This document shows positions 1 to 7,612 of a stretch of DNA of 64,000 nucleotides, piece after piece (position 1 is the stretch's first letter; each line of letters starts with the position of its first letter). Below the pieces are notes generated by a model. That model saw only the letters and a list, made by a program, of their open reading frames with translations, did no database searches and had not been told where the DNA came from. Source of the DNA: Bacteroidia bacterium (GTDB taxonomy: Bacteria > Bacteroidota > Bacteroidia > B-17B0 > Aurantibacillaceae); NCBI GenBank assembly GCA_016787705.1, contig JAEUTP010000015.1:233685-297684 (forward strand), read 5' to 3'. The translations under genes were made by a program, and so were the position numbers.

Positions 1-257
1 AAAACATTTATTTAAGTTTTGATATTGATGGTTTAGATCCAAAACTTTGTCCGCATACAGGAACACCTGTTGCCGGAGGATTTGAGACCGAACAAATTTT
101 ATTCTTATTAGAAAAATTGGTAAAAAGTGGCAGAAAAATTATTGCTTTTGATATTAACGAAGTAACTCCAGGCCCTGAAGGTGATGAGTGGGATGCTAAT
201 GTAGCAGCGCGTTTATTGTATCGTATTGCCAACATGGCTAAAATGAGTATGAGCTAA
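1..257 (+). CDS. Arginase/agmatinase (ureohydrolase) family protein, C-terminal part
   Basis: The frame is open from the left edge (first full codon at base 3) to TAA at 255-257, about 84 residues of the protein's end. It carries SFDIDGLDP followed by TGTPVAGG, the ureohydrolase signature in which the two aspartates bind the manganese pair, then EVTPGPEGDEWDANVAAR, typical of the C-terminal helices. The family hydrolyses arginine, agmatine or formiminoglutamate to release urea or formamide. The substrate-defining part lies outside the window, so I cannot say which. Its stop overlaps the next ATG by one base (TAATG), suggesting translational coupling. Confidence 0.85.
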   Translation, partial: NIYLSFDIDGLDPKLCPHTGTPVAGGFETEQILFLLEKLVKSGRKIIAFDINEVTPGPEGDEWDANVAARLLYRIANMAKMSMS

Positions 258-1489
258 TGCATAGCAGAAAAATTAAATCTTTATTTCTTTTTTTATTGAT
301 AAGTTCTTTCACGTTCTCAAAAAAGCTGAAGGAAGGAACCTATCGTGCGGTTTTAATTTTAAACGAAAAAGAGAATATTGAATTGCCATTTAATTTTGAT
401 GTAAAATACAAAGGTAAAAAGCCAAATATCATTATAAAAAATGCCGATGAGCGCATTACCGTTGATGAAATAAGCATTAAAGGCGATTCACTTATTTTTA
501 AAATGCCGGTGTTTGATACCGAATTCAGGACTGTTTTTGTTGGCGATAATTTAGAAGGTGTTTGGATCAATCATTACAAAACAACCAACAACATAATAAA
601 ATTTAAAGCCACTTTTGGTGAAACAAATCGGTTTAATCTTGTTCCGGGTAAAGCCAACCCTTATTTTGAAGGCAGGTGGGAAACTACTTTTTCTCCGAAC
701 ACAAAAGACAGCTCAAAAGCCATTGGTGTATTTCACCACGTTGAACAAACAGATTACGTGACCGGCACTTTTTTAACTGAGACGGGCGATTACCGTTATT
801 TAGAGGGCATGAAACATGGCAATAAATTATATTTGAGCTGCTTTGATGGCGGTCATGCTTTTTTATTTATCGCAGAGTATAATAACCCAACGCTAAATGG
901 TAACTTTTACTCCGGCGCTACATGGCTAGAACCATGGACGGCCAAATTAAACTCTGATTTTAAATTAAAGGATGCTGAAGAAATTACATTCATTAAAAAT
1001 AAAGATGAAAAAATAAATTTTTCATTTCCAAATCTTGATAAAAAGATCACTTCATTGAATGATAAAAAGTTTGAGAACAAACCTGTTATTATCCAAATTA
1101 TGGGAAGCTGGTGCCCTAATTGTATGGATGAGAGCGCTTATCTGGCGAATGTTTACAAACAGTATCAAAAAGAAGGATTAGAAATTATTGCTTTGGCTTT
1201 TGAAAAAACAAATGATTTGGAAAAAGCAAAAAATAATTTACTGCGCTTAAAAAAGAAATTCGGAATGGACTATGAGATCTTAGTTACACAACAAACCGGT
1301 AAAGATAAAGCCAGCGAAGTTTTATCGGCGTTAAATAAGATCACCGCTTTTCCAACCACCATTTTTTTAAATAAGCAGCATAAGGTGGTAAAGGTACACA
1401 CGGGCTTTAGTGGTCCCGCAACCGGTGCAGAGTATGAAGTATTTAAACAACGCACCGAAAGCTTCATTAAACAATTAGTAAAAGAATAG
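257..1489 (+). CDS. TlpA-like secreted thioredoxin-fold protein with N-terminal beta domain
   Basis: 410 residues. Residues 1-21 form a signal peptide (basic start, hydrophobic LFLFLLISSFTF core). Residues about 22-240 are a beta-rich domain of the kind found in front of many Bacteroidota TlpA-like proteins. From about 255 a thioredoxin fold follows, with the redox pair Cys286/Cys289 in GSWCPNC and a cis-proline region ITAFPTTIFLN. It probably acts in the periplasm as a thiol-disulfide oxidoreductase (reductant for cytochrome c maturation or stress repair), but the partner is unknown. The ATG at 257 overlaps the stop of the upstream arginase-family gene. A REP-like half-repeat follows the stop. 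Confidence 0.85.
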   Translation: MHSRKIKSLFLFLLISSFTFSKKLKEGTYRAVLILNEKENIELPFNFDVKYKGKKPNIIIKNADERITVDEISIKGDSLIFKMPVFDTEFRTVFVGDNLEGVWINHYKTTNNIIKFKATFGETNRFNLVPGKANPYFEGRWETTFSPNTKDSSKAIGVFHHVEQTDYVTGTFLTETGDYRYLEGMKHGNKLYLSCFDGGHAFLFIAEYNNPTLNGNFYSGATWLEPWTAKLNSDFKLKDAEEITFIKNKDEKINFSFPNLDKKITSLNDKKFENKPVIIQIMGSWCPNCMDESAYLANVYKQYQKEGLEIIALAFEKTNDLEKAKNNLLRLKKKFGMDYEILVTQQTGKDKASEVLSALNKITAFPTTIFLNKQHKVVKVHTGFSGPATGAEYEVFKQRTESFIKQLVKE

Positions 1490-1509
1490 TTTCGACAAGC
1501 TCAGCTACC
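1490..1509. repeat. REP-like half-repeat (TTCGACAAGCTCAGC type)
   Basis: Immediately after the stop codon at 1489 comes a 20-base GC-rich motif, TTTCGACAAGCTCAGCTACC. It resembles the arm of the dispersed TCGAGCGGAGTCGA / CTTCGACTCCGCTCAG repeats at 15.2, 17.6 and 23.0 kb. No second arm is visible here, so it looks like a decayed half element. Confidence 0.4.
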
Positions 1510-1533
1510 AATATAAAATAGTAATTTTAATTT

Positions 1534-2121
1534 ATGTTTACAGGAATTATAGAAACACTTGCAAAAGTTGAGAAGATAGAAAAAGAAAATACCAATGTGC
1601 ATTTTACTTTTTCATCTGAAATAACCGGCGAATTAAAAATCGATCAAAGTGTTGCGCACAATGGCGTTTGTTTAACTGTTGTAAAGATCAATGGCAATAA
1701 TTATGTTGTTACAGCCATTGATGAAACGTTAAAGCGCACTAATTTGGGCGAATTAAAAGCAGGAACCCTTGTGAATTTAGAACGCTGTATGCCTGCCAAC
1801 GGCCGTTTTGACGGACATATTGTACAAGGCCATGTAGATGCTACAGCAAAATGTATTGAAGTAAAAGATCTAAACGGCAGCTGGGAGTTTGTATTTGAGC
1901 ACGAAAAACACAAGAGCAATATTACAGTTGAAAAAGGAAGTATCACCGTTAACGGCGTAAGCTTAACGGTGGTAAAAAGTACCGATACAACATTTTCGGT
2001 TCATATTATACCATATACGTTCGAGCATACCAACTTTAAAAACATTAAAGCTGGAAGCTCAGTAAATTTAGAATTTGATGTGGTGGGAAAATACGTTGCC
2101 AAAATTCTTTCGCAAAAATAA
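1534..2121 (+). CDS. ribE: Riboflavin synthase, alpha chain
   Basis: 195 residues, the normal size. Riboflavin synthase dismutates two 6,7-dimethyl-8-ribityllumazines to riboflavin plus a pyrimidine that is recycled. The protein starts with the invariant MFTGIIE and consists of two similar lumazine-binding barrels: repeat 1 contains HNGVCLTVV near residue 42 and repeat 2 contains VNGVSLTVV near residue 142. The end (FDVVGKYVAKIL) forms the trimerisation helix. It ends one base before the convergent gene at 2122. No other rib gene is in the window. Confidence 0.96.
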   Translation: MFTGIIETLAKVEKIEKENTNVHFTFSSEITGELKIDQSVAHNGVCLTVVKINGNNYVVTAIDETLKRTNLGELKAGTLVNLERCMPANGRFDGHIVQGHVDATAKCIEVKDLNGSWEFVFEHEKHKSNITVEKGSITVNGVSLTVVKSTDTTFSVHIIPYTFEHTNFKNIKAGSSVNLEFDVVGKYVAKILSQK

Positions 2122-2721
2122 TTAGCCCCTTCTTCTTTCTAAAAGTATCATCATCATAAGGCCAAGAACAATACGCTCTTCTTCGCCCGGTTTAAACTCG
2201 CCTAATTGTGTTACACTAAATTGTCTGCCAAAAAAAGAAGATTCTTTTTTAATACGTACTAATTGTGTGCCATCCAATCTTGAAACTATATATGAAGGAT
2301 GAAATAAATAACCGGTAAAAATTCCTAAAACCGGGATCTCACTAAAAAGTGCATCGCCTACTTTTACCCATGGTTTTTCTTCGCGCACAACCATATCGTT
2401 TTGCTGGTTCTTATCAAAGATCTCGTAATGTGCTTTCCAGATTGAGGCCCAGCCTTTGCGTGCAATTTTTCCAAGCTCAAGACCTGAAGACGCGCTTACA
2501 AAATTATACGCCGCTGAAAAATCAATCCATTTATTTGCTTTAATGGTATATAATGTTTCTGATTTTGATTCGTTATTAAACACAACAATTTCATCTATCA
2601 GTTTTAGCATTTTTTGCCTCACATAAGCAATGGTATTTCCACCGGCATCTTTGGCCACAAAATCGTTTGAAATCGTTGAAATTTTAAAGCTGAAGTTTAA
2701 TGGAAATTGATTTTTTTGCAT
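2122..2721 (-). CDS. LURP-one/scramblase-like family protein
   Basis: 199 residues, cytosolic (no signal peptide). The pattern of alternating beta strands with one hydrophobic C-terminal helix (residues about 175-199, IVLGLMMMILLERRR) resembles the tubby/LURP-one-related and phospholipid scramblase superfamily. Supporting stretches are FKISTISNDFVAKDAGGNTI near the start and a SFFGRQF motif near 160. Bacterial members have no well-defined function; membrane association through the C-terminal helix is likely. The gene is monocistronic and convergent with riboflavin synthase, separated by no bases. The family call is from pattern memory, so moderate confidence. Confidence 0.65.
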   Translation of the reverse strand: MQKNQFPLNFSFKISTISNDFVAKDAGGNTIAYVRQKMLKLIDEIVVFNNESKSETLYTIKANKWIDFSAAYNFVSASSGLELGKIARKGWASIWKAHYEIFDKNQQNDMVVREEKPWVKVGDALFSEIPVLGIFTGYLFHPSYIVSRLDGTQLVRIKKESSFFGRQFSVTQLGEFKPGEEERIVLGLMMMILLERRRG

Positions 2722-2767
2722 AACATTTTTTGTTTGAACTATAAATATACAATTATTTTAATAGAAC

Positions 2768-3172
2768 TTACTGCCACCTTATACCCGAAACCGGATAGAT
2801 AAACACTGAACAAACCTTTTGATTGCCTGCTATTCCGGGTTTCCAGCCCTGCATCTGAATAAATTCTGCAATTAATTTTGTTTTACAGTATTCTGAAAGA
2901 ACTGGCTCTAATATTTCAACTGAGGTTACTTTTCCTTTAAGATCAATTATAAACTTTATCTTCATACTATGCACTACATCCAGTTTTTGTTTAATGCAAT
3001 CACCTAAAATTGGAATTATCTTTTCCTGAAAATATACGTGCATATCTTTTTTGCCGTTTTTATATTGTGCTAATGTATCGGGTGTATCATAAATGTTTTC
3101 GCAAGCATTTTTTTGCGCCACGCAAAACACATTTAGTGATACAAAAAATAATATAAGTTTAAATACAGTCAT
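2768..3172 (-). CDS. Secreted protein with TonB C-terminal-like domain
   Basis: 134 residues with a signal peptide (residues 1-19, ending VFCVAQ). Residues about 70-130 (IKFIIDLKGKVTSVEILEP... then GWKPGIAGNQKV) match the TonB C-terminal fold, whose hallmark is a strand with 'D..G.V..V.I' followed by 'W.P'. There is no N-terminal transmembrane anchor with a proline-rich linker, so it is not a full energy transducer; it is one of the many small Bacteroidota periplasmic proteins that borrow the fold. Its start codon overlaps the stop of the upstream lipoprotein gene by one base, so the two are probably co-translated. Confidence 0.65.
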   Translation of the reverse strand: MTVFKLILFFVSLNVFCVAQKNACENIYDTPDTLAQYKNGKKDMHVYFQEKIIPILGDCIKQKLDVVHSMKIKFIIDLKGKVTSVEILEPVLSEYCKTKLIAEFIQMQGWKPGIAGNQKVCSVFIYPVSGIRWQ

Positions 3173-3606
3173 TATTCAGCACTATGCAATAAAAGATCAC
3201 CTCTATTATTTTTTAATAAGATAAGGTTAAAGAATTTTAATTCGTTGTCTTTTAAGATTGACGATACAGCTCGTAGATCCATGCCCACTTTTATTTTCTC
3301 AAATTCATGCGGGCTAATACCATGGCGGTTTGCCAGCATTTCAAAATATTGATTGGATTTGGTTACCGATGCCTGCATATTTTCCACATCTTTAGAAAGC
3401 AGTATGCATACATTTACAATACTATCCACCTCGTTTGGTTTTACTTTTAACGAATCCCTTTGTATGCTGTCGGTATTTAATAATTTTATACGGCTGCCAA
3501 TTTCTTTATCATACGAAACGCTCATTTTTCTTTTGCTCTTATCATCGTCACTTTCAGAACAGCTGATAAAAAATAAAAAACCAAAAAGTATATACAGTGC
3601 TTTCAT
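3172..3606 (-). CDS. Small lipoprotein of unknown function
   Basis: 144 residues. The N-terminus MKALYILFGFLFFISCSES is a lipoprotein signal with a lipobox ending at Cys16, followed by a strongly acidic SESDDDK stretch. In Bacteroidota, charged residues directly after the lipid-modified cysteine often act as a surface lipoprotein export signal. The rest is a mainly helical region of about 110 residues with no family I recognise. It forms a two-gene unit with the TonB-C-like protein at 2768 (one-base overlap). Confidence 0.65.
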   Translation of the reverse strand: MKALYILFGFLFFISCSESDDDKSKRKMSVSYDKEIGSRIKLLNTDSIQRDSLKVKPNEVDSIVNVCILLSKDVENMQASVTKSNQYFEMLANRHGISPHEFEKIKVGMDLRAVSSILKDNELKFFNLILLKNNRGDLLLHSAE

Positions 3607-3629
3607 AATAATAAAGGTAAAAAGTAAAA

Positions 3630-4118
3630 TTACACACCCAACTTTTTCTTTATATCTTCAGTAATTTGTAATACAGCGGGGCAAACCAAAGTGTTACGAT
3701 AAGTAAGTGTTAAAATCTGCTGCATTTTTTTTCGGTTGGTATGTGGGTACTCTCGGCAGGCAGTAGGCCTGTCTTCATAAATACTACAATAATTGTCTTT
3801 ATCTAAAAAAGGGCAGGGTGCTTGTTTTAAAACAAAGTCGCCTTCTTCATCCATTTCAAGGTATTTTTGAAGAAAGTCGCCAGGCTTTAATTTAAGCGCT
3901 TTTGCAGCTCGCTCAATATCGCGCTGGTAAAATATGGGCGATGTTGTTTTACAGCAGTTAGCACAGCTTAAACAGTTGGTTTTTTCAAATACTTTATCAT
4001 GTGTGGTATGAAAAAGTTCATCCAGGTTCTTTGGTTTGCGCCTGCTAAGCATTTTGTAAAAAGACTCATTTTCTTTTTTTAATGCCTGTGCTTTTTTATT
4101 GAATTCAGAAAGATCCAT
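3630..4118 (-). CDS. YkgJ-family cysteine cluster protein
   Basis: 162 residues, cytosolic. It has the Cys-x2-Cys-x2-Cys-Cys group at residues 49-56 (CLSCANCC), then a CPFLD...YCSIYEDRPTACREYPH region, the full signature of the YkgJ/UPF0153 family thought to bind a zinc ion or Fe-S cluster. Family function is not established; distant members are linked to flagellin lysine methylation and metal handling. The call on family is firm, on function open. A stem-loop with a T-run lies between this gene's start and the bTHX gene. Confidence 0.85.
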   Translation of the reverse strand: MDLSEFNKKAQALKKENESFYKMLSRRKPKNLDELFHTTHDKVFEKTNCLSCANCCKTTSPIFYQRDIERAAKALKLKPGDFLQKYLEMDEEGDFVLKQAPCPFLDKDNYCSIYEDRPTACREYPHTNRKKMQQILTLTYRNTLVCPAVLQITEDIKKKLGV

Positions 4119-4124
4119 TAAAAT

Positions 4125-4150
4125 AAAAAAGCTGCCTTTGGGGCAGCTTT
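4125..4150 (-). terminator. Rho-independent terminator of the bTHX gene
   Basis: On the minus strand, ten bases after the bTHX stop, AAAGCTGCC and its complement GGCAGCTTT form a stem with a five-base loop, followed by a T-rich run (TTTTTTATTTT). This isolates the ribosomal protein gene from the YkgJ-family gene. Confidence 0.75.
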
Positions 4151-4159
4151 AATAATTTT

Positions 4160-4327
4160 TTATTCAGCTTTTTTAGCGGCTTTTTTTGGAGCTGCCTTTT
4201 TTGCTGCTTTTTTCGGCGCCGCTTTAGCTGAAGCTTTTTTAGCAGATTTTTTCTTTTTTTGACGAGTTACGCCAGATGATCCGATATGTATTTTACCACG
4301 TTTAGACCTTTTATCACCTTTTCCCAT
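4160..4327 (-). CDS. Ribosomal small-subunit protein bTHX
   Basis: Starting at the ATG whose complement is at 4325-4327, the product is 55 residues beginning MGKGDKRSKRGKIHIGSSGV. This is the conserved core of bTHX (Thx), a short basic peptide that threads into the head of the 30S subunit between 16S rRNA helices. A longer in-frame start 17 codons upstream (MVKIIFYF...) would add a hydrophobic stretch unlike the family and would run into the rnpA leader, so I reject it. Residues 29-55 are an Ala/Lys/Pro repeat (KKAAPKKAAKKA), longer than in Thermus THX and resembling histone H1 tails; probably an extra rRNA contact. Confidence 0.88.
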   Translation of the reverse strand: MGKGDKRSKRGKIHIGSSGVTRQKKKKSAKKASAKAAPKKAAKKAAPKKAAKKAE

Positions 4328-4366
4328 AGTTAGTTTATTTTGTTTATGTGTGTAAAAGTAAAAAAT

Positions 4367-4374
4367 TATCTTTA
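4367..4374 (+). promoter_or_regulatory. TATCTTTA -7 box for rnpA
   Basis: TATCTTTA, a match to the Bacteroidota -7 element TAnnTTTG except for the last base, ends 22 bases before the GTG start of rnpA. The same octamer type occurs before at least nine other genes in the window. Confidence 0.45.
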
Positions 4375-4396
4375 CCAATCAAACTATTGCCATAAA

Positions 4397-4780
4397 GTGG
4401 AAGCTAAATTTACAAAGCAAGAGCGCTTGTGCAGCAAAAAGCAGATAGACTTGTTGTTTCTGAAAGGAAGCTCAACCACTGCTTTTCCATTAAAGCTGGT
4501 TTATATGGAAACCGATGTAGCTTATGTAGATCCTTGCCAGGCAATGTTTGTGGTACCTAAACGTACGTTTAAAAGAGCGCATGATCGTAATACACTAAAG
4601 CGCCGCATGCGCGAAGCATACCGTTTGCATAAAGCACCGTTCTATGAATTAGCAAATTCAAAGAATAAAAAAATGCTGTTGTGCTTTTTGTTTGTCGGCA
4701 AAAAAATAGAAGAATACAAAGCTATTGAGGCTTCTGTGCTCGTACATCTGAAAAAAGCAGGGGCTTTTCTGAATAAATAA
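4397..4780 (+). CDS. rnpA: Ribonuclease P protein component
   Basis: Protein partner of the RNase P ribozyme that matures tRNA 5' ends. With a GTG start at 4397 the product is 127 residues (VEAKFTKQERLCSKKQIDLLF...), which fits family length. An upstream in-frame ATG at 4340 would add 19 residues with no counterpart in the family and lies before the probable promoter box at 4367. The RNR signature RNTLKRRMREAYR is at about residue 70-82 and the FVVPKRTFKRAHDRN strand precedes it. It diverges from the bTHX gene and converges on hemD with two bases between the ends. Confidence 0.93.
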   Translation: MEAKFTKQERLCSKKQIDLLFLKGSSTTAFPLKLVYMETDVAYVDPCQAMFVVPKRTFKRAHDRNTLKRRMREAYRLHKAPFYELANSKNKKMLLCFLFVGKKIEEYKAIEASVLVHLKKAGAFLNK

Positions 4781-4782
4781 GT

Positions 4783-5913
4783 TTAGCGTTTATTAGATTC
4801 TTTTAAATAAGCATCTATCGCACCCGACATGCTGGGGTTTTGCGGGTTTGGTGCGAATATATCCAAACGGTATCCTAAATCTTTTACAGTTTGAGCAGCA
4901 ACGTGGCCAAACGCTGCAATGCGTGTATTGCCCTGTTTAAAATTAGGAAAGTTTTGCTTTAAAGATTTAATACCTGCAGGGGTAAAAAACACAAGCAGAT
5001 CAAAATCATTCAGGTTTTTAATATCGCTTAAGTTAGCGCTTACGGTTCTGTAAAAAGTAGCCTTGGTGTAGGTAATCTTTAATTCATCTAAAAAGTCAAC
5101 TATCTGCTCTTTTGTAACATCACTTGCCGGTAATAAAAATTTCTCATCTTTATTTTTACGGATCACATCAACAAGATCTAAAATAGTACCGTGGCCAAAA
5201 AATATTTTACGTTTACGGTATTGGATATATTTTTGCAAGTAATATGCTGTTTGCTCGTTAATGCAAAAATACTTCATGCTTTCCGGCACGGTAATTCGCA
5301 TTTCGTTACATAATCTAAAATAATGATCAACCGATAAACGGCTGGTTAAAATAACAGCACCATGCTCCAGAATATCTATACGCTGTGTTCTGAAATCCTG
5401 GGAGTTTAATCCTTCAATTTTAATAAACTGGCGAAAGGTTGGGTTTAAATTGTATTTTCTTGCAAGATCGATATATGGATTTTTCTCTCCTTCTGCCGGT
5501 TTAGGTTGAGAGATAACAAAACTCTTGATCTTGTTTTTTGGATAATTACTCACCTCAATAACAGGCGGTGGTGGCAAAGTAATTATAGGTTTTTTTGATG
5601 ATTTGCGCGGACGTTTTACAGTAACCGCTTTTTCAATATTTTCTTTATCATTGCTTACTAAAACCTTTTTTTCTTTAACGGGTTTTACTTTTGCAACTTC
5701 AACAGGTTTAACAACGGGTTTTGCCTGTTTTTTAATGGTTTTTTTAACCGGAGATTTTTTAATGACTTTTTTTATGGGCGCTTTAGCTTTTTTAGCAACC
5801 GGTTTTGGTTTGCTTTTTTGTTTAGTTGAAGAAGCTTTTTTAGAAGATGCTTTAGATTTTTTAATGAGCTTTTTAACTAACTTTTTTTTAACTAATTTTT
5901 TTTTCGCTGACAT
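4783..5913 (-). CDS. hemD: Uroporphyrinogen-III synthase with lysine-rich histone H1-like N-terminal extension
   Basis: 376 residues. The C-terminal 256 residues are a normal HemD (IKSFVISQPKP..., ILEHGAVILTSR, FFTPAGIKSLKQNFPNF, IAAFGHVAAQTVKDLGY), the enzyme that cyclises hydroxymethylbilane with inversion of ring D on the way to haem. The first ~120 residues are an unbroken Lys/Ala/Pro/Val repeat (KKLVKKLIKKSKASSKK, then PVAKKAKAPIKKVIKKSPVKK), like histone H1 or Hc1 tails, ending at a PPPP linker. A GTG at 5551-5553 would start the family-length core (Val-Ser-Asn-Tyr-Pro...) and could be an alternative start, but the lysine-rich frame is open and clearly coding. It is preceded on the same strand by a DUF4271 membrane protein gene, a pairing usual in Bacteroidota. 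Confidence 0.9.
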   Translation of the reverse strand: MSAKKKLVKKKLVKKLIKKSKASSKKASSTKQKSKPKPVAKKAKAPIKKVIKKSPVKKTIKKQAKPVVKPVEVAKVKPVKEKKVLVSNDKENIEKAVTVKRPRKSSKKPIITLPPPPVIEVSNYPKNKIKSFVISQPKPAEGEKNPYIDLARKYNLNPTFRQFIKIEGLNSQDFRTQRIDILEHGAVILTSRLSVDHYFRLCNEMRITVPESMKYFCINEQTAYYLQKYIQYRKRKIFFGHGTILDLVDVIRKNKDEKFLLPASDVTKEQIVDFLDELKITYTKATFYRTVSANLSDIKNLNDFDLLVFFTPAGIKSLKQNFPNFKQGNTRIAAFGHVAAQTVKDLGYRLDIFAPNPQNPSMSGAIDAYLKESNKR

Positions 5914-5923
5914 TAATTAAGCC

Positions 5924-6640
5924 TTAAAATGTTTCAATTATATATTTTACCAACACAACTACCGGTAAAATTTCTAAGCCGCAAAAGTAGGTAAAAGTTT
6001 GCAATAATCCTACTCTTTCCTCTACAATACCAATTATTACGCCACGGTACCACCTGTAAATTAATGAGGCGGCAAGCACAACAAAAGCTCCTGAAACAAA
6101 AATAAGTGCATTAAATTTGGTTAGCTCGGCTAATATAAGCCATGGGAACAGAAAGATGCCAAAGGTTTGATTGATCTTTACAGAATTATAAGAATACTCT
6201 GCAATTGTTTTTCTATCGTTTGATAAAAAGGATATAAATTGATTTAGGAAAGTTTTAAGCCCAATAAAAATAAGCAGGATAAAAAATATATAAGCGAATT
6301 GCATAAACAACGAACTTTCAGTAAAAACCAGATTATAAAAACTATTTACTTTATAAAGCAGGAAAGATACATTCAATAAAAAGAACAAAGAAAGTAATAC
6401 CGAGTGTAGTTTAAAGCTTTTGCCTTCTTCTCTTTCCAATTCATGCAGTGCATTAGAACTAAAGGTGGATTGTATGATCTTAAGAACTTTAGCAGAAGCT
6501 GTAACCTTAACAAAAACAATTAATGTAAGGCAGAATAATAAAAAAACAGATGTCCACACCACCTCGTTATGAACTCTTAAAAGAGGTGTTAAATGTTGTT
6601 TTTGTAAAAGATGATCGTAAAAAATATGATTATTGATCAC
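5924..6640 (-). CDS. DUF4271 integral membrane protein
   Basis: 238 residues with about six hydrophobic segments (for example VWTSVFLLFCLTLIVFV near the start and ILPVVVLVKYII at the end). The family, DUF4271, has no assigned function and typically lies directly upstream of hemD in Bacteroidota; here hemD follows ten bases downstream on the same strand. A role linked to haem synthesis or its regulation is inference from position only. It sits 12 bases downstream of the DUF5777 gene, so 7600 down to 4783 may be one transcript. Confidence 0.75.
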   Translation of the reverse strand: MINNHIFYDHLLQKQHLTPLLRVHNEVVWTSVFLLFCLTLIVFVKVTASAKVLKIIQSTFSSNALHELEREEGKSFKLHSVLLSLFFLLNVSFLLYKVNSFYNLVFTESSLFMQFAYIFFILLIFIGLKTFLNQFISFLSNDRKTIAEYSYNSVKINQTFGIFLFPWLILAELTKFNALIFVSGAFVVLAASLIYRWYRGVIIGIVEERVGLLQTFTYFCGLEILPVVVLVKYIIETF

Positions 6641-6652
6641 TTGGTTAAAAAT

Positions 6653-7600
6653 TTACAGTGCAAAGGTACGCGAAATACAGAAACCAAATTTTACTTGTCC
6701 TTTAGTCCACGTTTCGTTTGTGTAAGGAATAAAATTGTTCTCAATTAAACCGCCTGCATTTGTAAAGAAAAGGCTAAATACGTGGCCTCCTGTTTCAATC
6801 TCAAATCCTAATGATAAAGGGTTAAACGCGTTATCGTTATTGGTATAAAACGGGCTCACGTTATAAAAATAATCTCCAATAAAGCTGGTGCGCTTATTTA
6901 ATTTTATCCTTCCGCCAAAACCAATACTTGCAAAACCATTCACATCAGCTTCGCCTTTGTTGTTGTATCTTTCTTTAATAAAATTACGGTGCATGTAGCT
7001 TGGTAATATTTCTAAAGATAACCAACTGGTTATCTTACTTGCTATGATCAATTGGTTAAAATAATTAAAACGGTGCATTTCATTCGTTTCAAAATCTTTA
7101 ACAATACCGCTGTAAATTGTAGAAGGAAGATCGTGTGTATAACCTGTACTTGAAAAGAAAGACACAGATACGGGAATGCTGAAATTAGAATTTTGTCTTA
7201 TGAAGGTCCATTTTAAACTTCCGTCAACAATATGGTTCATGCGGCTTCTGCCAATGCCAATGGTAATATCATCGGTTAAACCATAATCAAAACTAAAGCG
7301 GATGTCGTTTGCGCCTTCAAAGCCAACAAAGGTTTGACCTGTATTATTAATTGGGTTTGAAAGATCGGAATTATAAATATTTCCAAAACGGTGGCTTGTT
7401 CTAAAATCAAGATGTTTTTTCTTTACTGTTTCAATAGTTTGTGCATTACCAATACGTACGGTCTTAAACGTTGCGTAAACTCTTTGAGGTTTTTCATCCT
7501 TTTTGTCGGTTACAAGATCCAAAAGGTCATCCTGCGAAAACACTGTATTTACAGACAAAGCAAGAGCAAGTATAAGAAGAGATTTTTTTAAAACGATCAT
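6653..7600 (-). CDS. DUF5777 family outer-membrane beta-barrel protein
   Basis: 315 residues with a signal peptide (MIVLKKSLLILALALSVNTVFSQ). After an acidic linker (DDLLDLVTDKKDEKPQ) come alternating amphipathic strands with aromatic girdles and a C-terminal phenylalanine-containing strand (FGFCISRTFAL), as expected for an outer-membrane barrel. The segment FRTSHRFGNIYN and GANDIRFSFDYGLTDDITIG is typical of the DUF5777 family. In Bacteroidota such genes are often found next to YceI proteins, as here (13-base gap), which may mean the pair handles a lipid or quinone-like ligand; that link is inference. Confidence 0.75.
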   Translation of the reverse strand: MIVLKKSLLILALALSVNTVFSQDDLLDLVTDKKDEKPQRVYATFKTVRIGNAQTIETVKKKHLDFRTSHRFGNIYNSDLSNPINNTGQTFVGFEGANDIRFSFDYGLTDDITIGIGRSRMNHIVDGSLKWTFIRQNSNFSIPVSVSFFSSTGYTHDLPSTIYSGIVKDFETNEMHRFNYFNQLIIASKITSWLSLEILPSYMHRNFIKERYNNKGEADVNGFASIGFGGRIKLNKRTSFIGDYFYNVSPFYTNNDNAFNPLSLGFEIETGGHVFSLFFTNAGGLIENNFIPYTNETWTKGQVKFGFCISRTFAL

Positions 7601-7612
7601 AATTAAAATAGC

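Noticed and set aside
4340..4396. Longer ATG start for rnpA (adds MFMCVKVKNYLYQSNYCHK)
   Set aside because: The extra residues match no RnpA, precede the probable promoter box at 4367 and overlap the upstream sequence of the divergent bTHX gene. GTG 4397 gives family length.
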